Origin: Cobetia marina
GTDB taxonomy: Bacteria > Pseudomonadota > Gammaproteobacteria > Pseudomonadales > Halomonadaceae
Assembly (NCBI RefSeq): GCF_001720485.1
Contig: NZ_CP017114.1
Span: 2,790,001 to 2,854,000 of the forward strand
DNA length: 64,000 bases
Direction of reading: 5' to 3'
In this document: positions 25,479 through 34,138 of the stretch, one piece after another
Position numbering within the stretch: the first letter of the stretch is position 1
How the letters are laid out: each line of letters starts with the position of its first letter
Made by a program: the position numbers and the translations under genes
Notes under the pieces: generated by a model
The model's database searches: none
What the model was told of the DNA's origin: nothing
The model's input: the letters and a program-made list of their open reading frames with translations, nothing else

Positions 25479-25511
25479 GCCACTTCATAGCCACTTCATC
25501 GCCACTTCATA
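25479..25511. repeat. 11-bp tandem repeat x3 just upstream of glcE
   Basis: GCCACTTCATA, GCCACTTCATC, GCCACTTCATA, ending 11 bp before the glcE ATG, so the last copy abuts the ribosome-binding region. Confidence 0.85.
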
Positions 25512-25521
25512 GAGATATGCC

Positions 25522-26724
25522 ATGCCAGAGCCAGATGATTCGCTCCAGGATCAGGTGCCAAGCCATGCCGAGTGCGCCACACCTGCCGCCAGCCAGCACA
25601 CGCAGGAACACGATGCCAGTGAGGCACTTTGCGAGCAGGTCCGCGCCGCCCATGAGGCGAGACGCCCGCTGCGCATCGCCGGCAGTGGCAGCAAGACCTT
25701 TCTCGGCCGTGAAGTGGCTGCCGAGGAAGTACTCGACATGCGCACGCACCACGGCATCACCCACTATGACCCCGTGGAGCTGATGGTCTCGGTACGTGCC
25801 GGCACACCACTGGCGACGTTGGAGGCCGTGCTCGCCGAACAAGGCCAGCATCTGAGCTGCGAGCCGCCCCACTTCGGCCCCGCAGCGACCGTCGGCGGCA
25901 CCCTTGCCTCTGGACTCAGCGGCCCACGCCGCCCCTGGAGCGGCAGCCTGCGCGACCTGGTACTGGGCACGCGCATCATCAGTGCCGACGGCAAGGCGCT
26001 GCGCTTCGGCGGCGAAGTGATGAAGAACGTGGCGGGCTACGACCTCTCGCGCCTGATGTGCGGTGCCCAGGGCACGCTGGGCGTGATCAGCGAAGTCTCG
26101 CTCAAGGTGATGCCGCGCCCGGTGGCGAGCGAATCGCTGTGCCTGGAGCTAAGTCTCGCCGAGGCGCTGACTCGCCTGGATGCCTGGGGGCGCACGCCGC
26201 TGCCGGTCACGGCGACCAGCTGGCATGACGGTCGCCTCACCCTGCGCCTGGAAGGGGGCGAGCGTTCGGTCCAGGCCGGGCGCGAGCAATTGGGCGGCGA
26301 GGTGTTGATGCCTGACCAGGCATCGGCGCACTGGACCGAGTTGCGTGAGCACCGCCTGCCCTTCTTCACCGCGCGTGCGCCACATCAGGCCCTGTGGCGA
26401 CTGTCCTTGCCGCTGGCACTGGATCACGTCGAATGGCAAGCCGCCGTCAGCGAGCTGCTGGGTCATCTTGAGGACGCCGACCTGCTGTGTGACTGGGCAG
26501 GCGCCCAGCGCTGGCTTTACAGCGACGCCCCCGCTGACAGGGTTCGTTCGCTGGCCAGCCGGCTGGGTGGCCATGCCATCTGCTACAGCCCGGGAGCCGT
26601 CGCTGCCGAGGACAGTCCATTGATGCCACTGGCCGCCATCAATGCACGTTATCACCTCCAGCTCAAGCAGCAGCTGGATCCTCACGGCATCCTCAATCCC
26701 GGTCGTCTATATGCCGAGATGTGA
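25522..26724 (+). CDS. glcE: Glycolate oxidase subunit GlcE
   Basis: 400-residue second FAD-binding subunit of glycolate oxidase. It has RRPLRIAGSGSKTFLGR and GGTLASGLSGPRRPWSGSLRDLVLG in the PCMH domain, and LNPGRLYAEM at the C-terminus as in GlcE. An N-terminal acidic/Gln-rich extension of about 40 residues precedes the domain. The ribosome site is weak (AGAGA) and lies next to an 11-bp tandem repeat, which may tune translation. Followed by glcF after 28 bp. Confidence 0.92.
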   Translation: MPEPDDSLQDQVPSHAECATPAASQHTQEHDASEALCEQVRAAHEARRPLRIAGSGSKTFLGREVAAEEVLDMRTHHGITHYDPVELMVSVRAGTPLATLEAVLAEQGQHLSCEPPHFGPAATVGGTLASGLSGPRRPWSGSLRDLVLGTRIISADGKALRFGGEVMKNVAGYDLSRLMCGAQGTLGVISEVSLKVMPRPVASESLCLELSLAEALTRLDAWGRTPLPVTATSWHDGRLTLRLEGGERSVQAGREQLGGEVLMPDQASAHWTELREHRLPFFTARAPHQALWRLSLPLALDHVEWQAAVSELLGHLEDADLLCDWAGAQRWLYSDAPADRVRSLASRLGGHAICYSPGAVAAEDSPLMPLAAINARYHLQLKQQLDPHGILNPGRLYAEM

Positions 26725-26752
26725 TTCACTTCATGACGGGAGACGCACCTGA

Positions 26753-28078
26753 ATGCAGACCCACTTCAGTGACGCCGCACTTGCCAGGCCGCACATCCAG
26801 CGAGCCGACAAGGTTCTGCGCAGCTGTGTACATTGCGGCTTCTGCAATGCCACCTGCCCGACCTATCAGCTGCTGGGCGATGAGCGCGATGGACCGCGTG
26901 GACGCATCTATCTGATCAAGCAGCTGCTGGAAAGCGATCCCGAAAGTCCCGACGAGGCAGTTCGCGAGCAGGCAACGCAGATCACCCGCGAGACCCAGCA
27001 GCATCTGGATCGCTGCCTGAGCTGTCGCAGCTGCGAGACCACCTGCCCGTCAGGCGTGCAATATCACACCCTGCTGGATATCGGCCGTCAGGAACTGGAA
27101 CGGCGTGTCGGACGCCCCTGGCGTGAGCGCCTGCTGCGCGCCGGGCTGCGCCATGCGCTGGTCGAACCTGCTCGCTTCAAGGCCTTGCTGGCACTCGGGG
27201 TGCGCTTCCGCCCGCTTGCGCCGGGCGCGCTGGCCGACAAGATCCCGCTGGCCCGCGAGCACGACCGTCACGCTGAGCACCCGGCCGGCCCCGTCACCGC
27301 GACGCCTTCTGATCAGGCGCTTTCGCGCCAGGTGCTGATGCTGGAGGGCTGCGTGCAACCGGGTCTGGCTCCCAACATCAACGCCGCCACCGCCCGCGTG
27401 CTGGCGCGCTTCGACATCGGCGTCACGCCGATCCGCGAGGCCGGCTGCTGCGGCGCCATCGACTATCATCTCAACGCCCAGCAGGCCGGTCGCGCGCGCA
27501 TGCGTGCCAACATCGATGCCTGGTGGCCGGCCATCGAGGCGGGAGCGGAGGCGATCGTGCAGACCGCCAGTGGCTGCGGCGCCTTCGTCAAGGAATATGG
27601 CGAGATGCTGGCCGATGACCCGGACTATGCTGAGCGCGCCGCGCGCGTCAGTGCCCTGGCGCGTGACATCGTCGAGGTGCTCGGTGAGGAGATCGCCCGC
27701 GATGACCGACCGACACTTTCCGCCGCCTCCCCCGACCCGCAGCCGCTGGCCTTCCACTGCCCGTGCACCCTGCAACATGCCCAGGGTCTGGGCGGTGAAG
27801 TGGAGAAGATATTGCGCGCGCTGGGCTTCACCCTGACCCCGGTCGCCGAGGGGCATCTGTGCTGCGGTTCCGCCGGCACCTACTCGATCACGCAACCGGA
27901 GTTGTCACGCCAGCTGCGAGACCGCAAGCTTGAGGCGCTGGAGGCCAACGGGCCTGCGCGCATCGCCACTGCCAACATCGGCTGTCAGACGCATCTCTCG
28001 AGCGCCGGACGCACGCCGGTAAGTCACTGGATCGAACTGGTGGATGACGCCCTGCCCGAGACGCTGCCGCAGGCATGA
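26753..28078 (+). CDS. glcF: Glycolate oxidase iron-sulfur subunit GlcF
   Basis: 441-residue subunit with two [4Fe-4S] motifs: CVHCGFCNATCP (Cys25, 28, 31, 35) and CLSCRSCETTCP (Cys88, 91, 94, 98). Two cysteine-rich CCG-type domains follow (REAGCCGAIDYHLN; HLCCGSAGTYSITQPELS). It passes electrons from GlcD/GlcE toward the quinone pool. Length and motif order match GlcF. Confidence 0.94.
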   Translation: MQTHFSDAALARPHIQRADKVLRSCVHCGFCNATCPTYQLLGDERDGPRGRIYLIKQLLESDPESPDEAVREQATQITRETQQHLDRCLSCRSCETTCPSGVQYHTLLDIGRQELERRVGRPWRERLLRAGLRHALVEPARFKALLALGVRFRPLAPGALADKIPLAREHDRHAEHPAGPVTATPSDQALSRQVLMLEGCVQPGLAPNINAATARVLARFDIGVTPIREAGCCGAIDYHLNAQQAGRARMRANIDAWWPAIEAGAEAIVQTASGCGAFVKEYGEMLADDPDYAERAARVSALARDIVEVLGEEIARDDRPTLSAASPDPQPLAFHCPCTLQHAQGLGGEVEKILRALGFTLTPVAEGHLCCGSAGTYSITQPELSRQLRDRKLEALEANGPARIATANIGCQTHLSSAGRTPVSHWIELVDDALPETLPQA

Positions 28079-28145
28079 CGATTCACCATTATTGTTACTC
28101 TTGCTGTCACTTTCACTCACTCGCACCACTTGCCAAGGAAGCCCG

Positions 28146-28553
28146 ATGATCACTCGCCACGTACTGACCCTCGCTGACGTCAATCAGATGCTGGACGCCG
28201 CCCAGAAGGAAGCCGAGACCAACGGCTGGGCCGTTTCCATCGCCGTTGCCGACGATGGCGGCCACCCGCTGGGCCTGCGTCGCCTGGACGACACGCCGGC
28301 GATGACCGGCTACTTCGCCCAGCAAAAGGCCAAGAGCGCTGCCCTGGGGCGCCGCGAGACCCAGCTGTTCGAGGACTCCATCAACGGCGGACGCACCGCC
28401 TTCCTGTCAGCGCCGGAGCTGGAAGGCATGCTGGGCGGCGGCGTGCCGGTGATGGTCGAGGGCCAGATCGCCGGCAGCATCGGCGTGTCCGGCGTCAAGC
28501 CGGAGCAGGATGCCCAGATCGCCAAGGCTGGGGTCGCCGCACTGGGTCTCTGA
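28146..28553 (+). CDS. glcG: GlcG/HbpS-family protein of the glycolate operon
   Basis: 135-residue protein of the GlcG/HbpS (DUF336) family: AQKEAETNGWAVSIAVADDGGHPLGLRRLDDTPAMT and FLSAPELEGMLGGGVPVMVEGQIAGSIGVSGVKPEQD. Commonly the gene after glcF; function uncertain (heme binding is known for HbpS). AAGGA lies 8 nt before the ATG. A terminator follows the stop. Confidence 0.87.
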   Translation: MITRHVLTLADVNQMLDAAQKEAETNGWAVSIAVADDGGHPLGLRRLDDTPAMTGYFAQQKAKSAALGRRETQLFEDSINGGRTAFLSAPELEGMLGGGVPVMVEGQIAGSIGVSGVKPEQDAQIAKAGVAALGL

Positions 28554-28591
28554 GACCCAGCCAGCCCGAATAAACAGCCTTTGCCAGCCTG

Positions 28592-28638
28592 AAGAAAAAG
28601 ACCGCCGCGCCAGTCATGGTGCGGCGGTCTCTTGTTTT
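28592..28638. terminator. Bidirectional terminator between glcG and the LysR gene
   Basis: AAGACCGCCGC ... GCGGCGGTCTCTT with A- and T-rich flanks; serves glcG (plus) and the LysR gene (minus). Confidence 0.88.
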
Positions 28639-28666
28639 ATACCCGATCTGCGCCTGGGCCTTTCAT

Positions 28667-29572
28667 TCACGCACTGCAAGGCGGCATGGCGGCTTCCACC
28701 GCCGCCATGAAGGCGCGCAGCTTGCCCGACTGCGGCAGGCGCTGGGGATAGAGCATGTAGATGCTGTTGGGCTCGCCCTCCTCGTGCGCCAGCAGACGCA
28801 CCAGACGCCCCTCGGCCAGCTCACGATCCACCAGGTAATGAGCGACCCGGATGATGCCGGCGTGATCCAGCGCCTGCTGCTTGAGCAGACGATGATCATT
28901 GATCGCCAGTCCGCCAGCGGGGCTTACCTCACCACTGGCCAGCGGCCAGCCGGATTGCCCGGCCCAGCGGTGGCAACGGTGGTCGGCAAGTGCTGCGGCC
29001 GTGTGAGGGGTGCCCTGCGCCGCAAGGTACTCGGGCGAGGCACAGCAACAGTGGACGTAATCCAGCAGGCGCCGCGCGATCAGGTTGTCCGGTGGCGTGC
29101 GCGTGGCGCGAAACGCCACGTCAAACGGTTCGCGCGTCAGATCATGACTCTCGTAACTGACGTCCAGGCGCAGCTCGACCGCCGGGTGGCGGGCCTGGAA
29201 GTCATTGCAGACCCCGATCAGATAACGCTCGGCAAACAGCACCGGCGCCGTGATGCGCAATACGCCGCTGAACCCCTGTCGCGGGTGCTCCCTCCCATGC
29301 TCGAGGTCGTGCTCGAGGTCACGCTCCAGTGCCAGCAGCTCGCTGCGCACGCCTTGCATGCGCTGGCGGATACGCTCGCCCTCCTCGGTCAGGCGCACCG
29401 CCCGCGTGGTGCGAATCAGCAAGGGCGCCCCGATATCGTGCTCAAGCCGCCGCACCTGCTCGGAGAGATGGGCGCGCGAGATGCCCAGCACCCTGGCCGC
29501 CTGCGTGAAGCTGAGCGATTCCGCCACCTGAGCGAACAACATCAGGCGCTCTACCTGCTTGTGATGCTGCAT
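28667..29572 (-). CDS. LysR-family transcriptional regulator
   Basis: 301 residues: N-terminal winged helix (LMLFAQVAESLSFTQAARVLGISRAHLSEQVRRLEHDIGAPLLIRTTRAVRLTEEGE) and a type-2 periplasmic-fold effector domain. Divergent from the aldo-keto reductase gene with an inverted repeat between, so that gene is the likely target. The effector is unknown. GAGGAG lies 8 nt upstream of the ATG. Confidence 0.88.
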   Translation of the reverse strand: MQHHKQVERLMLFAQVAESLSFTQAARVLGISRAHLSEQVRRLEHDIGAPLLIRTTRAVRLTEEGERIRQRMQGVRSELLALERDLEHDLEHGREHPRQGFSGVLRITAPVLFAERYLIGVCNDFQARHPAVELRLDVSYESHDLTREPFDVAFRATRTPPDNLIARRLLDYVHCCCASPEYLAAQGTPHTAAALADHRCHRWAGQSGWPLASGEVSPAGGLAINDHRLLKQQALDHAGIIRVAHYLVDRELAEGRLVRLLAHEEGEPNSIYMLYPQRLPQSGKLRAFMAAVEAAMPPCSA

Positions 29573-29628
29573 CCAGCCTGCTCCTCATGCCAGCTACTAG
29601 GGATTGGAGGGATCGAGCCTGCCACAGC

Positions 29629-29650
29629 ATTGTACGTTCTGGCGAACAAT
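29629..29650. promoter_or_regulatory. Candidate LysR-type operator
   Basis: ATTGT-N12-ACAAT inverted repeat with an inner GTTC-tggc-GAAC, 56 bp from the LysR start and 114 bp from the divergent reductase start. Fits the T-N11-A style of LysR sites with extended dyad. Confidence 0.5.
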
Positions 29651-29764
29651 CTATTCGTTCGCATGTGCTTATCAGACCGACAGACGCGACCTAGACTGAA
29701 GGTGTCATCCGAGGTCATTTCCTCCCTGAGACATCCCCGCCTTCACTCGCGAAAGGACTCCGCC

Positions 29765-30793
29765 ATGCGCTATACCCCGGCTGAAGATCGCTACGAACGC
29801 ATGCAATACCAGCGCTGCGGCAAGAGCGGCCTCAAACTGCCCCGCCTGTCACTGGGGCTTTGGCACAACTTCGGCAACAACGCCCATGAAGACAATGCGC
29901 GCGCCATCTGCCACACCGCCTTCGATCTGGGCATCACCCACTTTGATCTGGCCAACAACTACGGGCCGCCCCCGGGCAGCGCCGAGGAAATGTTCGGCCG
30001 CATGCTCAAGCGCGACTTCGCCGGCTATCGCGATGAGATGGTGATCTCCACCAAGGCGGGCTATTACATGTGGCCTGGCCCCTACGGCGAATGGGGCAGC
30101 CGCAAGTACCTGCTCTCGAGTCTGGATCAGAGCCTCAAGCGCATGGATCTCGATTATGTCGACATCTTCTACTCGCACCGCTTCGACCCCGACACGCCGC
30201 TGGAGGAGACGATGGGGGCGCTGGACAGCGCCGTGCGTTCCGGCAAGGCGCTCTATGCGGGCATCTCCTCCTACAATGCCCAGCGCACCCGTGAAGCGGC
30301 CGCCATCCTGCGCGAGCTGGGCACGCCGTGCATCATCCATCAGCCCAGCTACTCGATGATCAATCGCTGGATCGAGGAAGACGGCCTGCTCGACACCCTC
30401 GATGACGAGGGCATCGGCTCCATCGTGTTCTCGCCGCTGGCCCAGGGCGTGCTGACCGACAAGTATCTGGGCGGCGTGCCAAAGGACAGCCGCCTGGCAC
30501 GTGGCGGGGCGATCAAGGAAGACCACCTCACCGAGGACAACCTGGAGCGGGTGCGCGCCCTCAATGCCATCGCCGAGCGGCGTGGCCAGTCGCTGGCGCA
30601 GATGGCGCTCGCCTGGGCACTGCGCGGCAACCGCGTCACCACCGCACTGATCGGCGCCAGCCGTCCACAGCAGGTCAGTGATTGCGTCAAGGCGCTGGAT
30701 CACCTCGACTTCACCCAGGCGGAGCTTGATGAGATCGACCGCTACGCCGTCGATGGTGGCGTCAATCTGTGGGCGCGCTCGTCCAATGCATAA
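29765..30793 (+). CDS. gpr: Aldo-keto reductase, L-glyceraldehyde 3-phosphate reductase-like (YghZ/Gpr)
   Basis: 342-residue NADPH-dependent AKR of the AKR14 group. It shows MRYTPAEDRYERMQYQRCGKSGLKLP, the YGPPPGSAEE loop, catalytic Asp-Tyr-Lys-His positions (FDLANNY, STKAGY, YSHRFDP) and GASRPQQV for the cofactor phosphate. Such enzymes reduce L-glyceraldehyde 3-phosphate and other aldehydes such as methylglyoxal. AAGGA is 8 nt upstream of the ATG. The TAA stop lies inside a 14-bp tandem repeat. Confidence 0.87.
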   Translation: MRYTPAEDRYERMQYQRCGKSGLKLPRLSLGLWHNFGNNAHEDNARAICHTAFDLGITHFDLANNYGPPPGSAEEMFGRMLKRDFAGYRDEMVISTKAGYYMWPGPYGEWGSRKYLLSSLDQSLKRMDLDYVDIFYSHRFDPDTPLEETMGALDSAVRSGKALYAGISSYNAQRTREAAAILRELGTPCIIHQPSYSMINRWIEEDGLLDTLDDEGIGSIVFSPLAQGVLTDKYLGGVPKDSRLARGGAIKEDHLTEDNLERVRALNAIAERRGQSLAQMALAWALRGNRVTTALIGASRPQQVSDCVKALDHLDFTQAELDEIDRYAVDGGVNLWARSSNA

Positions 30794-30815
30794 GCTCGCA
30801 CGCATAAGCTCGCAT
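30788..30815. repeat. 14-bp tandem repeat x2 containing the reductase stop codon
   Basis: GCATAAGCTCGCAC then GCATAAGCTCGCAT. The TAA of the first unit is the stop codon of the aldo-keto reductase gene. Confidence 0.85.
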
Positions 30816-30896
30816 CCAAGTTCTCGCTCAAGCACTCAATTTAGAGCCTGATAGCGTACGTATGAGCTAAGACTGATGCAGTGAAGTGCCTGAAAC

Positions 30897-30935
30897 ACAT
30901 CGCCCCCGCCGAGTGAGTCTCGACGGGGGCGATGT
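30897..30935. terminator. Bidirectional terminator between the reductase gene and xylB
   Basis: ACATCGCCCCCG ... CGGGGGCGATGT, a stem of about 12 bp continued by CGA/TCG inside. It lies between two convergent units and closes the polyol operon on the minus strand. Confidence 0.88.
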
Positions 30936-30965
30936 TGTCTGGCTTGAAGCGCTGATGGCAGGAAT

Positions 30966-32483
30966 TCAGCCGCCGGTGGGAATGCCGTGCTCGCTGGCCA
31001 GCAGCGCGCGGTAATCGGCATAGCCCTTGCGGTAGGCGGCCACTCCCTCGGGCTGGGGCTGGGTGTGGGTCGTCAGGTCCAGCGCCACCAGCCGATCACA
31101 CAGCGCCTTCAGCGTCTCGCTGCGTGGCCCCTCTCCCTGCGCGTCCCGCTGGCGCAGACACCAGCCGGCCTGAATGGCGGCGCCCAATGCGGCGGCCTCG
31201 GTCACCTGCGGGCAGACCACCTCGAGGTCGAGAATGTCCGCCAGCATCTGACGCCACAGCGGGCTCTTGGCACCTCCCCCCACCAGCCGAATCTGGCGCG
31301 CCGCACTGCCCAGCGGCCCCATGCACTCAAGCGCGTAGCGCAGGCCGTAGCTTGCGCCTTCCATGGTCGCGCGGCACAGGTTGGCCGGGGTGGTGTTGCG
31401 GCTGTCCAGCCCATGGAAACTGGCCTGGGCACGCGGCAGCATCGGCACGCGCTCGCCATTGAAGAACGGCAGGATCTGCACGCCCTCGGCCCCGGGAGGC
31501 GCGCTTGCCACCTGCGCGGAGAAGGTATCGATGTCGAAGCCGAACATCTCGCGCACCCGCGTGGTGGCAGAGGTGACATTCATGGTGCACACCAGTGGCA
31601 ACCAGCCGCCATCGCTGGCGCTGAAGGCAGCCACCTGAGGGTCACAGCCCTCGGGATACTGAGCTGACCACGCGCATACCGTGCCGGAGGTGCCCATGCT
31701 CAGCGTGACGCGCCCCGGCGCGATGTTGCCGGTACCGATGGCGCTCATCATGTTGTCCCCACCACCACTGGAGACGGCGACATCCGGGCGCAGCCCGAAG
31801 CGCGCGGCGATCTCAGGCCGGATATACCCGGCGGGCTCATGGGATTCGATGAGTCTGGGCAACACGCGCTGCGCGTCCAGTTCCGGGGCGATCTGCGCGA
31901 AGACATCCTGATGCCAGCAGCGGCGCCGGGTATCGAAATAGCCGGTGCCCGAGGCGTCGCCGTATTCGGCGACATGCTCCCCGGTCAGCCAGAAATTGAG
32001 ATAGTCATGCGGCAGCAGGATGCTGGCGATGCGCTGATAGCGCTCGGGATGCTGCTCACGCAGCCAGGCGAGCTTGGAGGCGGTGTAACCGGTCTGCAGC
32101 ACCAGTCCCAATGCCTCCAGACAGCCCGCCTCTCCGCCCAGCGCCTCGACCAACGCGGCGTTATGCTCGCGGGTCTCGGTATCACACCACAGCTTGGCCG
32201 GATAAAGGGGCACGCCCGCCTCATCCAGCACCACCATGCCATGCTGCTGACCGGACACGCCGATCGCCTCGATGCGCAGCGGCTCCAGCCGCGAGGTGGT
32301 CAGTGCCTCATCGAAGGCACCTTCCAGCGCGGCGACCCAGTCGAGCGGGTCCTGCTCACGGCGCCCGTTGGCCCCTTCCTGCAGCGCATGACTGCGCTGG
32401 CCCTGGGCCACGATCCGCCCGGAGTCCGGGTCGAGAATCACCACCTTGGTGCTCTGGGTACCACAGTCAACGCCGACCCACAT
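30966..32483 (-). CDS. xylB: Xylulokinase
   Basis: 505-residue FGGY-family kinase phosphorylating D-xylulose, the product of D-arabitol or xylitol oxidation. N-terminal phosphate-1 motif GVDCGTQSTKVVILD, substrate-binding GVSGQQHGMVVLD and AEYGDASGTGYFD, and adenosine region VGGGAKSPLWRQMLADILDL. Start set at the ATG at 32483, which follows AAGGAGAGCCGC; an ATG eight codons upstream has no such site. Last gene of the polyol operon. Confidence 0.92.
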   Translation of the reverse strand: MWVGVDCGTQSTKVVILDPDSGRIVAQGQRSHALQEGANGRREQDPLDWVAALEGAFDEALTTSRLEPLRIEAIGVSGQQHGMVVLDEAGVPLYPAKLWCDTETREHNAALVEALGGEAGCLEALGLVLQTGYTASKLAWLREQHPERYQRIASILLPHDYLNFWLTGEHVAEYGDASGTGYFDTRRRCWHQDVFAQIAPELDAQRVLPRLIESHEPAGYIRPEIAARFGLRPDVAVSSGGGDNMMSAIGTGNIAPGRVTLSMGTSGTVCAWSAQYPEGCDPQVAAFSASDGGWLPLVCTMNVTSATTRVREMFGFDIDTFSAQVASAPPGAEGVQILPFFNGERVPMLPRAQASFHGLDSRNTTPANLCRATMEGASYGLRYALECMGPLGSAARQIRLVGGGAKSPLWRQMLADILDLEVVCPQVTEAAALGAAIQAGWCLRQRDAQGEGPRSETLKALCDRLVALDLTTHTQPQPEGVAAYRKGYADYRALLASEHGIPTGG

Positions 32484-32507
32484 GCGGCTCTCCTTGCCAT
32501 CCATCAT

Positions 32508-33209
32508 TCAGCTGTCATCCGCGTCGGGGCCGATGGGGTCGTTCGCCAGACGCCAGCGCCAGTCGGCGTTGAGCGAGTCCTGCTTGATCAGATGCGCATT
32601 GAGCATGTCCTTGTGATGGGTACGCTCATGGGCACCCCGCGCATCCTGGCCCATCTCGCGCCAGCGATGCAGCAGGCGCGGCACCAGGACCTCATCCTCG
32701 ATGTCCAGGAAGATGCGGATGTCGAACAATTCCAGCAACGCATCCCAGGGCGCGTGGCGCAGCAGCAGATAGTTGCCCTCGACCAGCACGATGCGATGAC
32801 GGGGCTCGACCACGCGGCCTCCGGCACGCGCCAGATCCAGCGGGCGGTCGAACACCGGCACGGCCACCGGGCCATCATCGGCGCGCACCCTGACGAGGTC
32901 GTGATAGAGCCCGCGCGCATCGAAGGTCTCCGGAGCGCCCTTGACGTAGAGCAGCCCCAGAGGGGCCAGCACGGCGTTGTCGTAGTGATAGCCATCCATC
33001 GGCACCACCACGGCGATGCCGGGTTCCAGCGCGTTGAGGGTCTCGCACAGGGATTCCGACAGCGTCGACTTGCCCGCCGCCGGCGGACCGGCGAGGGCCA
33101 CGATGGTACGTGTGCGCTGACTGGAGGCATGTTCCGCCAGCACACGGCTGGCCATGTCGTCCAGTGAGGGCGACATGTGGGCCAGGCGAGAATCGGGTAA
33201 AGATGTCAC
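32508..33209 (-). CDS. P-loop sugar/nucleoside kinase (FrcK/uridine-kinase-like) of the polyol operon
   Basis: 233 residues, P-loop GPPAAGKST (about 41-49), then VVVPMDGYHYDNAVL and LVEGNYLLL, typical of the uridine kinase/PanK-like fold. Similar proteins called fructose transport kinase (FrcK) occur in polyol and fructose operons. A likely role is phosphorylation of the fructose produced from sorbitol or mannitol; this is inferred from context. GTG start at 33209 with GAGG 7 nt upstream; the in-frame ATG at 33176 has no ribosome site. Confidence 0.75.
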   Translation of the reverse strand: MTSLPDSRLAHMSPSLDDMASRVLAEHASSQRTRTIVALAGPPAAGKSTLSESLCETLNALEPGIAVVVPMDGYHYDNAVLAPLGLLYVKGAPETFDARGLYHDLVRVRADDGPVAVPVFDRPLDLARAGGRVVEPRHRIVLVEGNYLLLRHAPWDALLELFDIRIFLDIEDEVLVPRLLHRWREMGQDARGAHERTHHKDMLNAHLIKQDSLNADWRWRLANDPIGPDADDS

Positions 33210-33269
33210 GTGACTACCTCATTCATGGATGCACACCGCTTGCAGCAGGACGGAAGGTGTCTTTCATCC

Positions 33270-34118
33270 TTAGCTCATCCAGTTGCCACCGTCGACATTG
33301 AGTGTCTGGGCGACGACGAAATCGCTGTCTTCACAGGCCAGGAATACCGCGGCGCCGGCATGGTCATCCGGCAGCCCCATGCGCCCATAGGGCACAGCCT
33401 CCCCGACCAGCCGCTTCTTCTCTCCCAGCGGGCGCTGTTCGTGATGGGCAAACAGCGCATCGACCTGATCCCACATCGGCGTATCCACCACACCCGGCGC
33501 GATGCCATTGACATTGATGCCATGGCGGATGAGATCAAGCCCGCAGGACTGGGTGAGACTGATCACCGCCGCCTTGGAGGCGCAATAGGCGCTGACCAGC
33601 GCCTCACCTCGCCGCCCTGCCTGCGAGGCCATGTTGATGATCTTGCCGCCCTGCCCGCGCTCGACCATCGTCCTGGCCACCGCCTGCAGGGTGAAGAACA
33701 GCCCTTCGACATTGACCGCCAGCTGGTGGCGCAACATGCCTTCGCTGACCTCAAGCACCGGCGCCATGGCGAAGACGGCCGCATTGTTGACCAGAATGTC
33801 GATCGGGCCCAGCTGGGCCTGCACGCACTCCAGCATGCTCTGACGCGAGACGCTGGAGGTCACGTCCAGCGTCACCGCCAGCACCCGCGCCTGCGGCCCG
33901 GCCCGTGCACGCAGTCGCTTCGCGGCACGCTCGGCCGCCTCGCCATTGATGTCCGCCAATGCCACATAGGCACCTTCCGCGACATACCGGGTGGCGATGG
34001 CCAGACCGATGCCTCCCGCACCGCCCGTGACCACGGCCACCTTGCCCTTGAGCCTTGCACTGCGGGACACCGGCGACGTCACGGAGTCACTGTCAGCGCG
34101 TCCAGAAGCCATGTGCAT
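33270..34118 (-). CDS. Sorbitol dehydrogenase, short-chain dehydrogenase type (SmoS/PolS-like)
   Basis: 282-residue SDR: cofactor motif TGGAGGIG (31-38), NNAA structural motif and catalytic Ser-Tyr-Lys (NMASQAGRRGEALVSAYCASK). Extended similarity (GIAPGVVDTPMWDQVDALFA; GRMGLPDDHAGAAVFLA) points to the polyol dehydrogenases that oxidise sorbitol to fructose. About 20 extra N-terminal residues compared with typical members. AGGGGGTG precedes the ATG. No separate MtlK-type mannitol dehydrogenase gene is present in the operon. Confidence 0.85.
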   Translation of the reverse strand: MHMASGRADSDSVTSPVSRSARLKGKVAVVTGGAGGIGLAIATRYVAEGAYVALADINGEAAERAAKRLRARAGPQARVLAVTLDVTSSVSRQSMLECVQAQLGPIDILVNNAAVFAMAPVLEVSEGMLRHQLAVNVEGLFFTLQAVARTMVERGQGGKIINMASQAGRRGEALVSAYCASKAAVISLTQSCGLDLIRHGINVNGIAPGVVDTPMWDQVDALFAHHEQRPLGEKKRLVGEAVPYGRMGLPDDHAGAAVFLACEDSDFVVAQTLNVDGGNWMS

Positions 34119-34138
34119 GTGTCACCCCCTGACGGTGC

